Shown piece by piece: positions 13,689 to 27,622 of a stretch of DNA of 64,000 nucleotides. Source of the DNA: Puffinus mauretanicus (taxonomy: Eukaryota; Chordata; Aves; Procellariiformes; Procellariidae); contig JAJKFH010001865.1 of assembly GCA_023333565.1 (NCBI GenBank), positions 7,812,001-7,876,000 on the forward strand, written 5' to 3'. Positions within the stretch are counted from its first letter, which is position 1. Every line of letters starts with the position of its first letter. The notes under the pieces were generated by a model. It worked only from the letters and a program-made list of their open reading frames with translations, had not been told where the DNA came from and ran no database searches. The translations under genes and the position numbers were made by a program.

Positions 13689-16600
13689 CAGGATTAAACC
13701 CATACCTGAAGAATTTAATTTTTTATTTTAAGACAGGTTTGCAGTGTTGAGATTGAAACACTGCTCTGTGCCAGGTTACCTACTTGCAATTACTGTAAAC
13801 AGTGTGAATTGATACCACTACGCCCACCCCATCGCCAAATATCAGTGCCAAGAAATGCTGCTCTTGAAGGCCTAGCGGCAGCACCGCAATGTGGAAAGAG
13901 AACAAAATGCACCAGTGATCTGCTTCTCCTTTCAAACCCACGGTTTCTTTTGCTTTGCCTGCAAAAATGGAACCACTGCTGTTCCTACAATGCAAAATCC
14001 CCGGTGCGTAGCTCTGTCCCTTTGTGGGCTACAGAGTCCCACTGTCTCTGTGACACCCACTTGGAAATGTGGCCCTCCCTTGGGAGGGCGAGGGGGAGTG
14101 AGGGCTTCCAGGGCAGCGAGAACCTGCAGACTCGACTGCTTTCTCTGAGCACTGTTTGTATTTTCCAAGAATCAAATGCTGCATCGAATTTGTTGTGCGA
14201 AATAACAGCTGAGCACCTCCTTTCTCTTCACTGAGTTAATAGCATCAGACACACATGCCACTGCAGAGTGCGGCCTGCTTGGTGACTGATTTAAGTCTCT
14301 TGCTTTACACATTACCTGGATTTTTAAGGTTAAAACGCTGTCATAGTGCAGGGAATATGTCATTCTTTGCATCTTGTATAGAAGCTAAATTTGGCAGTAA
14401 ATTAAGCACAAGACAAGGACAGGGGCAGGATATTGAGAACTACCTGTTGTCAAAAACCTCACCATAATAATAACCTTTTCTGCTAAAAAAAACCTTGCAC
14501 ATTTGTTTTAAAACATTTCTTTTCATTTTCTATTATGATCTTGGAGCCTCATTCTCTCAGCTGGCACGTTCCTAATAACACTGCTGATATTAAACTAAAT
14601 TGTTTTAAGATACCAGGAAAAAAAAACAGAACTGCAAGCTGGGGATAAAAATAGGCCATGTAACTTCAAGGGGTTAGCAAAATTTCTGCCTCTAATGTAT
14701 GTTTATGAAAATTCACCTCAATTCCCATTCTCTCCCACCTCTTTCTTACTACACTGTTTGAGTCATAAATGCCAGCAAGCAACAAAATGACTATCTTGAG
14801 AAATAAGGAGGAATCCTCTGTAGCAAGAGTGATTTCCTTCACTTCCCTGGCTCATTAATTAGCAAATATTTTCTTCTGAATGCCCATAGACTATGTCCAG
14901 GAGAGTGTCTAAGAAGAGAGAGTTTAAAATAAGCAATGGCAGAGTTACTGTAACACCAGCTAATGAGGTGCTGTGAAGCCTGTATGTGAATAATTCCCAC
15001 TGTCTGCAGTTTGAATTTACAATGATTTGTAGGATCAGACCTTCTATTATTAGAAGCCATAAGCTATTAGCATTTTGAAGAAAGTAATAGCAAACAAAAA
15101 CTTTTGAAGGGTTTATTCTCCCGTTTCATCATGCGCTGGTTGTTTAAACTTTATTTTAAGGACAGGGCATCTCAGAAGCCCTGATTCTTGGCCAATTTAA
15201 AGCAATTGTGAAAGTCTGTTCCCGTATTCCCAAGAACTTAAGTTCACTAATTCCTAGGTGCTGCAGTAAAAGCAAGCTGGGAAGCACTTTTCTAAAACGC
15301 TTAGAAATCAGAGTGGAAAGTAGTACTGGATTTCAGAAAGGAGGCCGGTGTCGGCCTCTATAATGCTCCATATGAGTATCAGAATGAAAGAAGCAGTTTA
15401 ACAGCCAAGTATTTGCTAGTAAAGCTATAAATGATAAAAAGAGGAAGACAGTTATTTAGCAAAGCAGTATTAAGGAAATTATAAGAAAAGTTTGGAACTG
15501 ATATCAAATTTTCATATGGGATGAGTTAACTTCATGTGCACTTACACTGATCAAGTTGTCTCATATACAGGCATTAGTCTCTTATATGTTCTAAGACTCA
15601 AACTATGTTTCCATAGTCAGAGGCCTAGACTGACCCAAAATTAAAGTTCCTTTCATTTTAAGATAACTTGACCCAGCTCAGTGCAATGAAATAGCTAACC
15701 GTGAACAAAAGTGAGGTCCAGGAAAATAAAACTCAGTGTATTTATATCTGAAATTCAACTAATATTGGGCTCAATGTTTTTCAAAAAGCACAACAGATAC
15801 TATGCCTCAGCATGGCTCTAAGAGTTAAGCCCAAGATATGTGTGTCTTCATCTTTGGTTTCATCAGAAACCTTTGCTTTCAGAGAGAACTAATTTGTAAC
15901 AAAATAAAACATTCCATTCCAAGTGGAAAAGTGGATTGTAGGGAAATCATTCTAGAATAACTTTTCTGGAACAACGGTACAGATTGAAAAATCCTTATTC
16001 TTCTCTCATACAAAGTACTCCACTATCTTCCCCTCTTACATTTTCAGTCACAACTGAGTAAAAGAAATGGAATATGAAAGTAAAGCTAAGCAAAGTGGCT
16101 TCAGATGTAAATGAGAGGAGGTAAAAAATACAGAACTTGCCTCCTAAAAGTCTTTCTCAGCTTTAACTATAGCTATACAATTAGGTAAGAAAGATGGGGA
16201 AAAAAAAGAGAAGACAAGAAAGAGGTGTAATTTCCGTAGGTTCTTGGCAAATCCTGGCAAATTCCTTTGTTAATCAGACAGAAACCCAGAATGAAAAGGG
16301 CACTTCAGTTAACAAGAAAAGGCTCTTGCGTTCATTTTACTAAACTGATGTCCAAGGAGAGAGAGGGAGATATGGGGAGCAGGGGAGAGGCGTGCTAAAC
16401 ACAAGATCCCAGGACAGTATCATAGTTATGTCAGGCACAATATCATATTATAGCTCGTAGACACTTGACTACCTCTGGGGTAGATCTCTCACTTGTGCAC
16501 TTCTTCTTTCAAAGCTGTATCCTGGATTTTTCTAAAAAAACCCCACCCTGTTCTTTCCATTCTGATTGTAATATAGAATTTACAACAGGACAGTAAGAAA

Positions 16601-18660
16601 TAAACCATGTGGTAGGATGATTAGGATGGTAGCCTGAGGATGATGATAAAGTCAGAGTGCTCATTTTCTAAAAGTAATAATCATTTGCATCAGTATTTAT
16701 AGGGTGGTCACATTTTCTAATTAGCTTGTAAATGTTTTGCATACAACTATTTCAAATGGTTTCATGCAGCAACTCATTCTGTAGTCTAGGTACTTTTCAT
16801 TACTTCAATTGCACTGGTCCGATATTTTAAAGTGATTCACTTTTACTCTCTCACGAGATGTTTATTATATATTTTTTAATTTCTGCTGACATTTTCTTGT
16901 CAAGTATTGCCAATTTCTGGGTAATCATTTTAGCCATTGCTTAGCTGGGATGTGGCAAGTGAAGCCAGGAGATCTCAGAGGAAGATGCATTCATTTTGGC
17001 ATTTCTTTCCTGAGGATCTGACAACCAAATATTTTTCAAACGATATTCAGAAACACTTGGCTTACCAGATAGGAAGAGTATTTTTTCTGTTTGGCAAATG
17101 TAGCAATCTGTTTGCATCACCCGAATTGCCCCTTCCTGAAATAAGGAAACCTCATGAGAGCCCATTACCTAATTCCAAAGGCCCTTGGATTTATATCATA
17201 ATAATATAATCATTCCTAGTTTACCGACAGTTCAAAAAGACAATTATATGAACCTGATGTTCTGACCTGAGGAAAAATCCATTATGTCCAAATCTATGCA
17301 AAAGATTATTTTTCCCCTTGATATGTGGAACAATTCTGCAGATAAAATCTTTTTTACATGCCTAAGGACAAGATTAATTCAAAGAACAACAGAAATCCCA
17401 ACTTTTTGAATGTCCATTTGTATCTACATTGCTATCTTTACATCTTAGTCTCCGAAATTATTTGAGTGGAACATGAGAAAGTAAGAGATAGTGTCAGTCT
17501 CCTCAGGGCACCCGATTGCTGGTTCAGTTCCCCCTCCACTGCCCAGCTCCACCAATAATACACCGAGCTTAAATTGTAAATCATAATAAAGCAAAGCTGA
17601 ACACCTTTCCCAGGGGCAGAACATGTTGCTTCTGTTCTTTTGGGTTTTTTGCAGATTTATTTCAGTACAAATACAGTGTTTTCTGTAATTGCAATATATG
17701 GTTGAGTGGTATTCTTCAGAGATCATGTCAGTGATCAGCAGAAAGCTAGCTAGTTACATGTCTGGCTTCTCCTAAATTCATCTGCTGTGTTTGTGAGGAA
17801 AAATAGCAATACATACACCAATATTCCATGCAAAGCTGTTGCTTTGGTTGGCAATATTTTGACATTTTAATAGTATAGATTCTATAGAGTATCTTTTTTT
17901 AGAATACTTATTATAGGATGATTTCTGGGGTAAGATATAATCTATACTATAAAAGTATAGGAGGAGTGTTGCTTTTAAAAACGTGTATTAATAGTAATAT
18001 CTCTGTAGCTTTCAGCTTGCAAAAGATTCTTACGTGACTATTGGTAAGGGGATTCATTTCTTGCTTTGGATTTGCACGTTTTTGTTCTGTTTTCTCCAAG
18101 GTACCATTAGTGAAAGCTTCTTTACATGACATTCATTGCCAGTTTGCAGGATTTCTTAAGGGTATTTAATATGCATATAATATCAATATCGGTCAAAATT
18201 TAGATTATATGCCTAAATAAACTGCATAACTACTCAGCATTTTACTTTTGCATTACTACACTTGCTAGAAGGAATTGAAAACAACAGTTAACGACTGCTC
18301 AAATTCCTAAGAAATATATTTTTTATTACCTAACATGAACAACCAGATTAGACAATCCACTGATGTAGAGGGTGGAAAACGCAAGCCATATGGAAGAAAG
18401 GAGCAAAGGACTCATTCTGAAGGACTGTTTCAGTTCATAGCCCTCTGTTCCTTGAACACAGCCAAGATAAGATAAAAGAAGAAAGGAGGACCTCTGCACC
18501 CGTCCTTTCTTCTCTACCTTTAGTGGGCACAGCTGCAATAGCATGACCTTTCCTTTGATGGTATGAAAGACAGGAGGAAATTCTAATAGCTTATGCGCAG
18601 TACTTGATATCAGTAAGAAACAAATGGTGTTTTAATTTCTAGTCCAACTTCCCCCATTTC

Positions 18661-18701
18661 CCAAAACAACCCACAACACAACAAACAACAAAGAAAACCC
18701 T
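18661..18701. repeat. A/C-rich low-complexity tract
   Basis: Almost only A and C, built from 'caacaaac'-type motifs. No flanking mobile element was recognised. Confidence 0.55.
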
Positions 18702-21700
18702 TTTAGAGTGATTATAACTTACAAGGAGTGTCTTAGCACATTGTTTAGGACAGCAGGGACTCCTCTACCCATCACAGGATCATACTTGTGTCTTTTCTCC
18801 TACAGTGTCTGAGTATGTCATGACCATTTCTTGTAGTTCACTATGATAGCTACCATCAGGTTAAAAGAGGGGGAAGACCCAGAAGACCTTCTTCCCCTTC
18901 TTGCTTAGCTCTTCTCTCCACTGTAAGCAGCCACCTTTCAGATAAAGGCACAGCAGGACTTTCCCTCACCTGGACCTTCCACTATTGCAGCTCAGCATTT
19001 TCTAAAGATAGAAAGAGCATTATACGGAAAAACAGTTAAGCTGCTAGCACTGTCTCTTCCAGGCGCTCAGGTTTGAACTCCAAATATGCATTTCCTCTAA
19101 AATACTAAGCCTCTACCAAAAAGGCAGCTATCAATCTTCTACTTCCTACTATTTCTGAGAGTCCCTTTCAATTGCTTACAGGAGCATGAGCCCTGTGTTC
19201 TTGCTGTACAAAACCAGAAATACAAACACAACAGAAATGCCAGAAGAGGGCCTAAAAACCCCTTCTTTTTTCCACTTTTTTGCTTGCACTACAGTGTAGA
19301 AGCCACGCTACTCAAAAGGAAAGGAAGGGAAAGAAATGGAAGGGACCTTTCCATGGAAGTGCTGGACTTCATTCCTCATTCTGTAGCCGCTGAAAACACA
19401 TTAGAGACCTAGCAAAACACTTCCCCTTTCTGCAGCATTCTAGCCTGAATCACCAAGTAAATTTTTCAAATGCTTTTTACACTTCAGAAAATTACACTTT
19501 TCAGACACCAGGCTAATGAAACATTCCTCTGGGAGTTTGTTAAGATGGTAGAAAAGTTCCTGAATTAAAGTGTTGACTTAAGCTTGTTAAAGCAGCTATT
19601 CAGTAACTTTCCAAATAACAAATGATTGCACTAAGTCTTCTAGCTAGAAGAAACATTTACTGGTGCATTTGGACTACACACACAGTTCTGACTATAAAGC
19701 TTGAACAGTTTTTTCCCTGACTGTTCCAAATACTTTTTAGGAATCTGAAGTGATAAAGATGATATATCACTAAATTGCATCATTTGAAACACAAATCTTG
19801 AAAACTGCGTGAGAAAAAAGTGTCAGATAAGTTATCACAATACAGATTATATTTCACATGTTTGTATTATTCAAACACCTGACAGTGTGAGACAAGAATG
19901 CAAAGCAGTTTTTGCATTAATCTTAGTCTAGTTTCTTCTGCATGACAAAAAATTGGGACTGAGGTCCGTAAGTCACCTATGCCAATGTAGCTTATTCAGT
20001 GGGAGATATAGCTGAGGGTCTGGCCTTCGATGGGGTTGGAATCAGTCCAATTTGAAATGACTCAAGCAAATGTCATTCAAGATCAATCTACCTTCCACAT
20101 CTTCAATTACCCTTGAAAACAGAAACATGCTCCTGCATTTCACAGCACTGAACAGCTTTGTTATTAGGTCATTTTACCTGTGCTAAACTAAGCCAAGTGG
20201 CTAAAATCCATAGCAAAAGGATTCTTTCCCAAGTACGTGAATTTCAAAAAGATGAAGGTGTGGCAGCCACCAAGAAGTGAAGGGACTTGTCCACCTTTAC
20301 AGAGCAATTAATTAGCAGGCGTAGGAGTTTAGATTACCCACCCCTACAATTGATGCAAGAGGTCATCATATATCTTCAAGGTTTCTTTTTGCTATTTTAT
20401 TATTCCATAATTACAGAAGTTTTCAATTTTCCTTGGAAATAAATTTTCACTTCTGGTTTTACATAAGCCCCTGAAAGCCAGGACTTGTAAATGGAAACAT
20501 CAGCAGACCCTGAAATGCAGCAAAGCTATAATGCTTCTCTAATGACTTCATCTTGTCTAATGCAAGGTATTGCCAGTCAACAGAGGGTAAAATTTCATTT
20601 TGTTAGTTATCCAATATGAATAAAAGAAAAATTAGTTTTTTGCTCAATGGCATAAAATGAAAGTGCTGAATTTTAAAGTCAGCAGATCTCATGCGGATTT
20701 CACCTCGATTCAGATATTATACTGGTGTTTGGAAATATGAGCCTTTCTGTGAAATTTCCATAAAAATCCAATTTACCTACTTTATAATTTTAAAGGCTTA
20801 AACTATAGTGCCTGGTTTGTGTTCTCTATAGCCTTGAAACTGATTTGGTGTTTTCCTAAGCTTTGCTGAACAATTTGTGACCTTCCTCCTCTCCTCCAAA
20901 TATCTCTCTTTAAAATATTAATACTCAGAAGTCAAGGAAAAAAAAAAGCACATGTCTGACAAAGAAATGAGGACAGTAGACCATGGCTCCTAAGATGAGA
21001 AAAAAAGACTCCTGGGAACAGCTTTAAAACATATTTAAAAATAAAAAAGCTATCTAATGAGCAAACATACTAAAAAAGAGGCTTCCCCTACTTCTCTCTA
21101 CATTATGTAATTGCCCAGTTTGGACTTGCAACATCACTTCAAGATAGAGAAGTGATCTGGGGAGTGGGGGCGAATAATGGTACTTATCATGCAGTATAAA
21201 ATAAATACATTAAATGAAATTGTGGTACAGTCCATTAAGTATAAAACCTTCTAATTATGCAATTGGATTTCCAAGCTCTCCTTTCTATTATAACACGTTA
21301 CCTCCCAAGATTACAACCATTTCTGTAAATATGGAGGAATATGCATTACAAGAATCAAGACTTGTAAAGTGTTCTATTCCTGAAAAATGCCACTGAAATT
21401 TCGATTATAAATACACTGGTTGTACCCAGAAGAGAGATCTAAAAACCTGGAGGAATTGTGATCAAGTTTTAGCTCTCTAAAACAGTATGACTACTCAAAG
21501 ATCCATTTAATCTGTTCATAACCTCAGTAACCCAAAGCCACATGTACTCTAATAGCATTTCCAAATGGTATTTTGATTAATTTCGGGTTTTGCATCTGCA
21601 CAATATATTATGAACAAATATGAGCTTGCTCCACCCACGCTCTGACCTGAATGAAAGTCAGGAGAAGCACACACTCCATATTAATATACCCTTCCTGTCA

Positions 21701-22049
21701 GCAAAGAGGATTAAGTGATGTTCAACATTATACCATCTGAACTCAGTTAGCTTCCTACCCGCTCTAACCATGGACAAAGAAAGTTCATGTCTGTTAAAAT
21801 GTATTCCATAGGCACAACCCGTTGGAAATTCGTCTGTTACCAACCTCCCACCCCAAACACAAAGGCAATTACCTGCATTACAAAAACTCTTATATGTGCG
21901 TGAACTCACAGGTTTATGAAAATGTGCTAGTTGTAATATGTTCTCTCTAGTGAAATATCAGAACAATTTAATTTAACTTTCTCATTTCATCCCCATCCAA
22001 ACATCTTGATATTGTTGTTGCTATGGATTTATGCTTTTATGCCTGTATA

Positions 22050-22070
22050 TTTTTTATTATTATTATTAAT
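22050..22070. repeat. (ATT)n microsatellite
   Basis: A T run followed by about four to five ATT units. Confidence 0.65.
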
Positions 22071-22638
22071 ATGGTATTGTATTTTAGTTATATCTTTAGC
22101 ATGATGAAAAGAAAATGCTTCCGAAGGGTTTCTTTTCCTAACTTTACATTCCAAAAGAAACTTTCAAACACTGTCTTTTCATTGCACCTCATTAAAGTTT
22201 AGAGGTCTCAAAAATTACCTCTTCTGATCAGGTCCCCTTAAAGCTAAAGTTGAAAATATTCCCCTCTTTATACACACTTAAACATGTAGTGGAATTCTCT
22301 TTCAGATATTCTGAATGAGTAATTTATAATGCAGATGGTTGAATTTGCCTATTATTATTTGAGGAGCACCTTTTGTCTCTGCAGTCTCTGCCATCTTCAC
22401 ACATACTGAGCTGTTGCTTGATCAGGGTGCCGATACAATAGTAGGAGTTTGAACGTATATCCTTATGACTTGAGATTTGTAACCACACAGATTTCACACC
22501 TACATTACATGAATTGTCAATAGTGATTTTGTTATAAACATAACACATATGTATTATATATTAAAAAAAAATTAGATACACCAAATAGAACACAGGGATG
22601 TATTTACCTCTAAGAGATACCTAAGGCATGTGATATTT

Positions 22639-22697
22639 TATGGGCATCAAAATATTATACCATTATACCATAATATGGGCATTAAATATTATACCAT
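22639..22697. repeat. Imperfect 35-bp-period direct repeat
   Basis: A segment beginning 'tatgggcat' and ending 'atattataccat' occurs at 22639-22663 and again from 22674, differing by a C/T change and one A. The spacer itself contains a third 'ttatacca'. This is probably a local replication-slippage duplication. Confidence 0.65.
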
Positions 22698-24135
22698 AAA
22701 GCCAACATTTTTAAAAGAGTGTAGCCAAAGCAATACCTAAGCACACACTTGAACACTAACCCACCTGCTGGAATTCAAAAAGGTGTACATCATATAAATT
22801 TCTACTGAGGAAAACTCTGGGTAAAAATCAAAGGGAATTTTAAATGTTTAACCTCCCTACATGTCAGCGATTGATTTTCAGGTATCAATATAGATTTAAT
22901 GGTAACAGATTTAACGTTTAATATATTTAAGGATTTAAACTGAATGCTGGCATGCTTCTCAAGTCATTTTGCCTTCAGATTCTGAAACCAGATGATTCAG
23001 CCCAAGCTATATGAATAGCTTGATGGTGTATTGCCATTTCATAACATCAGGAGCATACCGTGGTTATCTAAATTTAGATTCAAAGCTTAATTCCTTGTCT
23101 GCCTTGTAGAGTAGCAGTTACCTTAAGGACTGATAGCACTGGTACTGGAAATCTTACCACTCTCTGAGGCAAATGTAGGAATATATCTTGTCCTTTTTTC
23201 ATTCTGAAATGAAAAGCATGACCTGTCTTGATTTTCCTATTGCAATGTGAAAGCTTGTTGAATTAATTGTGTCTGACATTTTTTAATGAGTCTTTGCTGA
23301 CAGCCCTAAATATTTTCTAAACTAATTTCAAATAACATACATAAAATCATATGAATGATACATGTGACAGAGGTCCTGATCATTTCCATCTGTGAAGGAC
23401 AGATTCTTCTGGGAACCCAAAGTGCTGACTGATAAACTCCCAGTTTTAATGGTAATTTGATGCCTAATTCTCCTAGGTTCTTTAAATTTGATGTCAAATT
23501 TCAGTTTGAGTCACCATATTTTTCCTCTACAACTTGAACCAATCAGAATATTTCTGACTTTCTGCTACATGATACTACTTAAAACAGTAGACCTCATCTC
23601 AGGGATATACACTTCAGTACTTCTTTAAGTGTCATGTTTGACACCTAGTAAATTTTAATTATTGTTACTGTTCAATTATATGAAGGGCAAAGCACAATTA
23701 TTAGAATTACAATAAAGTAAGTTAAGGACAGTACTAACCTATATTAATCAAAACAAAGATTATTTTACATTTGCTCACTATTTAGATTGTATATGCTTGT
23801 ATGTTATGTCTAAGCATAAAAAAGAAACAAAAGCTCCAGCAGCTTAGTGACAAGGAATGAGCTTCAACAAAGAAAACTGCAGGAAAGTATATATGAAATA
23901 TCACATACAGCCTGAGAGATGTCAGAGTAACTCTCTCCATAACTATTTCAAACAGACTTATGAACAAATCTCTCTTTGATATTATTCCATACTCATAAAA
24001 AATTGAAATGAATTTTTCATTTAATTGTTCTCCAAATCCACACTGCAGTCTCAAAAAAAATTTGAAAGTCTCAGCTCCAGACTAGAGATTATATGCATCT
24101 AATACAAGATGATGGGCACAATTTACTGTTGTAAT

Positions 24136-24220
24136 TATAGAACAGTTTGGGTCGAAAGGGACCTTTAAAGGTCATCTAGTCCAACTCCCCTGCAATGGAC
24201 AGGGACATCTTCAACTAATT
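24136..24220 (-). mobile_element. CR1 LINE 3' tail fragment (C)
   Basis: About 85 bp of CR1 3' UTR on the minus strand. On the plus strand it reads 'agaacagtttgggtcgaaag' followed by the 'ggtcatctagtccaac' and 'cagggacatcttcaacta' blocks shared with copy B. It carries no coding sequence. Terminal 'atcatagaat' repeat units are reduced to one degenerate unit, which suggests an older insertion. Confidence 0.9.
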
Positions 24221-27200
24221 GTGAGGTCTTTTACTGGTTCAAAGACTGAGACAGGGTAATTTGATACAATTCTGAGCAACCATATTTGAAACAATGTGAA
24301 TCTCATATTTGCTGTTTTTATAAGGAACTTCACATTTTCTAAGTAGTTGTGTCACTTGTTCTTGCCCTCTTTTTACTGTCTTTTTCCTAATGCCTCCAAA
24401 ATCAGTTTCTATTTTACAGCAAGAAAGCTGCTACAACAGCAATGCAAAACACTGGATTTCTTAGTTAAACTATTAACATTTGTGAAGTACTTTGAAAACA
24501 TAAAAAGCCATGGATATGGAAAGTAATTTTACCAAAAATAAAAGTGCAATGGATATTGGCATTCTTATTAATATAGAATATTTTCTTATCGTACGTCTAA
24601 TTGTTTCAAAAAGAAAGACACATTGTGAAATCACTATGTAAAATAAGAACCTTTGTCAAGGTTCTCACCTTGCTTAGAGATGTGCTTAGAGCTCCACTGG
24701 TAAGAAAACCAGTTCCAGCATCACAGGACACAATAAACCAAACTGTCTTTCTCCAAGAGATGGACATCGTCTGAATAACCTCCTCAGCACGAGGGCTCCC
24801 TGTGTCAGATACTAACTGGCACAAACTATGCCAGAAATAGAGTTCAGTGTGAATAGGCATAGGTTAACACAACTTCAAGTTCGCAACAGCAAAAGAAGTG
24901 TGCGCTCTCTTGTCACTGAACATCGTGGCAAGCATCTTTAGGCAAGTCAGTTCAACACCATGTCCTTGAAAGAATTATTTTTTTGGTAAAGAGGCAGTCT
25001 GTTTTGAAGCCACACATGCTACCTGAATGAACTTCGCTTGCTTACATTGTTCTCACTGTTTTTACTAAGTTATGTATGACTCGGCATCACTAATGCGACA
25101 TAGACATAAAAATAAATAACCTCCTATTTATCAATTTTGAATTTTCTGTTATTTTCAATTTAGGCAATAAAGATTTATGTTTTACGCAATCTTCCATTCT
25201 CTTTCTCATACTGGCAAGTAGTTCTTAATTGATATGTTAATCTCACAATGTACTGTCCTACTGAAATAAAGAAACTGCTTTAACATTATCAAGAACTGAT
25301 ATAACTTGAAAACACTTCATTGTTACTGAAAACAAAGGTACATTCCTTGAAAATAATTTCATAAACTGTTTGGGAATTATATATACATGTAGGCAAATAA
25401 TTTGCTCATACAAACGAAAAATACTCCACTGCACAAGTGGAAACTGCAGTGTGAGAGAAGATGGTCCTCTGCTTTGGCATGTCATGTAGACTCAGGTAGT
25501 CTGTGATACTGACTTCCACCTCTGATTAACCTCTCCCTTAGAGTGACTTTGGTATTTGAGATGGTAAGTCTACTTCAGCATTGTTGAAGTTTACAAGCAT
25601 AAATGCCTGTCACATTTCAAGTGAGACTTAAGGTCCCTAAACCTCTTACTACTTCTGAAAATTTTTCCTACAGTCTTACTATGCCAGTTCCACCTTGTTC
25701 ATAAGATGGAAACAGTGTAGAAAGTTTAACAAAGATGAAGTAAATATATGCCTCAAAATAGATTGATTTAAAGACTGTAATTAAATGATGCCCCAACATT
25801 CCACATTACCACAAATATTTGTTGTTGGTTAACCAAGGGAAAATATTTACCCACCTGTCATACAAAACAGTGTTCCTGACATTCTATGAGGAACTAATTG
25901 CTATGGATAATTTCATCTTTAAAAATGAAAGATTTGTGGTTCCATCATCACCAAAACTGGAAATGTCAAAGATAATTCATCTGGGATGCAAGAGGGAAGG
26001 AAATGCAACCTTAGAGCCAGAGATGCATTGTTGTCTTTTTATAGGAATGTACAAATATTGAAGAACACATCCATGTTTGGAAAATGTTAAAAGTGAGAGC
26101 ACAAAAGGCTAATTTCTCTTTCCAGAGAATGTGTGTATGTAGAAGACCAACTGTGGAGGTAATGTTGCACTAGATAAATCAAAATGTATGCAACTATCTA
26201 CAGGAGGCTAACAATAGAGAGAAACCCACATGTAATAACCAATGTGTTCAAACTGCAGAAAATTAAATGTTACTTTTACCAACGACTTAAGAAATTCTCT
26301 ACGATAGCTTGGTTTATGAAGAACACCTAGGATTTAATCTGAACAAATGTTTGTGGATTTTTTTTTCCTTTCAGTAATCACAATGGATAGAAGGAAGATG
26401 TAGACAATAATTTTGCACCTCAGTGGCTATGACTGTAAAAGAGCACAAGAAGTTAAATTAGGATATGCACACTGAAGAACAGCTTCTATCCAGATACAAT
26501 GTTCTGATGTGTACAAATAAAGCAAACCATGATTTAGACTGAAGTACTGAACTAAGTCTTAGAGCAAAAGTATTTTATCCTCCTATGCTTTTACAGTACC
26601 TAACACAAGTATGCACTCAGCAGGACTAGTCTACGAATATTACATATGAAATTGTAACATGTAGTGTCTTCTGTAGCTAAAATTCCCCCCAGAGGAATCA
26701 GAGTTGACAGAATATGCTCTTGGAAGATGAGGAGTTATGTCCAGGTCAGGTACCAGAAAGATAAGTGTCAATGAACAAAACCTTAGTAAAATATAAAAGA
26801 TGCAAGTTGCATGGTGCTGTCATTACAACTGCACATACTTATGCATTCAGTATTACTCAGCTCTTTTAAATATCATTCTTTATGATACAATATATTTGAA
26901 TGCATTAACTATGGGAACTAAAACCTCATTCTTCCTTCACAATGGTACGAGAATTTATTCAGCTAGTTTTATTGGAATTACCTTTCACTTTTAACTCTAA
27001 GGGATTTTGTCATATTTTGTGTTATCTGAGGTGGTTTTTGATTATCTATTTTACTTCCAAAGTTTTCAGTAATAATTTAGTTTGCGAGTTCTACACACAT
27101 GTTAATAATTCTTTGTACCAACCGATTCATACTAGAGCTACATTAAATATTATTTCATGGCTTTATGACAACATCAAGAAACACACTTCACATTTCAAGT

Positions 27201-27585
27201 TTTAATTGGTGATACAGATGCAGTAAAAAAAGGCATTTCATCTATTTGAAGACTGTTAATAGAAAGTAACATTGTAGCCATCTTACATGAAACGTGGCTA
27301 ATTATCTGCTGGGTTAGAATCATAGCCCTTTGGAACAACTAAGCAAACGGTTGAATAAGTGAAAAAGTTGGCACAAAGGATCTGCAACATGCAATTAGGG
27401 ACAGAGAGGAAGGTGGGGCCACAGCAGCCAGGAGATTAAGCTGGTGTGGGGCCTCTGCACAAGTACATTCTTGATAGCATTGCACATTGCATGAGGAAGT
27501 CCTATAGGTCAAAACCTATCTGGGCACATGCATAAAGATGAGAGAGGGAACCTGCCTTCTGAAAGTTAGCCTCTGAAGTGTAAAA

Positions 27586-27622
27586 ATAAGATAGATAGGT
27601 TATGTAGATAGACAGACAGGTG
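27586..27622. repeat. Imperfect GATA/GACA microsatellite
   Basis: 'agatagatagg' and 'tagatagacagacagg' units separated by a few bases. It is a degenerate tetranucleotide repeat. Confidence 0.55.

Larger units (their letters stand above)
9141..24135. other. 15 kb AT-rich DNA without recognised genes
   Basis: No recognisable coding exon, RNA gene or mobile element was found. A somewhat more GC-rich patch at about 13.80-14.15 kb contains overlapping open frames on both strands (the longest about 141 codons, plus strand 13809-14234), but none resembles a known protein, and overlap in several frames is typical of GC-rich non-coding DNA. Simple repeats occur near 13.67 and 22.05 kb. The interval could be intron or intergenic. 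Confidence 0.5.

Noticed and set aside
13809..14234. 141-codon plus-strand open frame in a GC-richer patch
   Set aside because: Open frames overlap on both strands here, the peptide resembles no known protein, and no splice borders or poly-A signal fit. It is probably chance.
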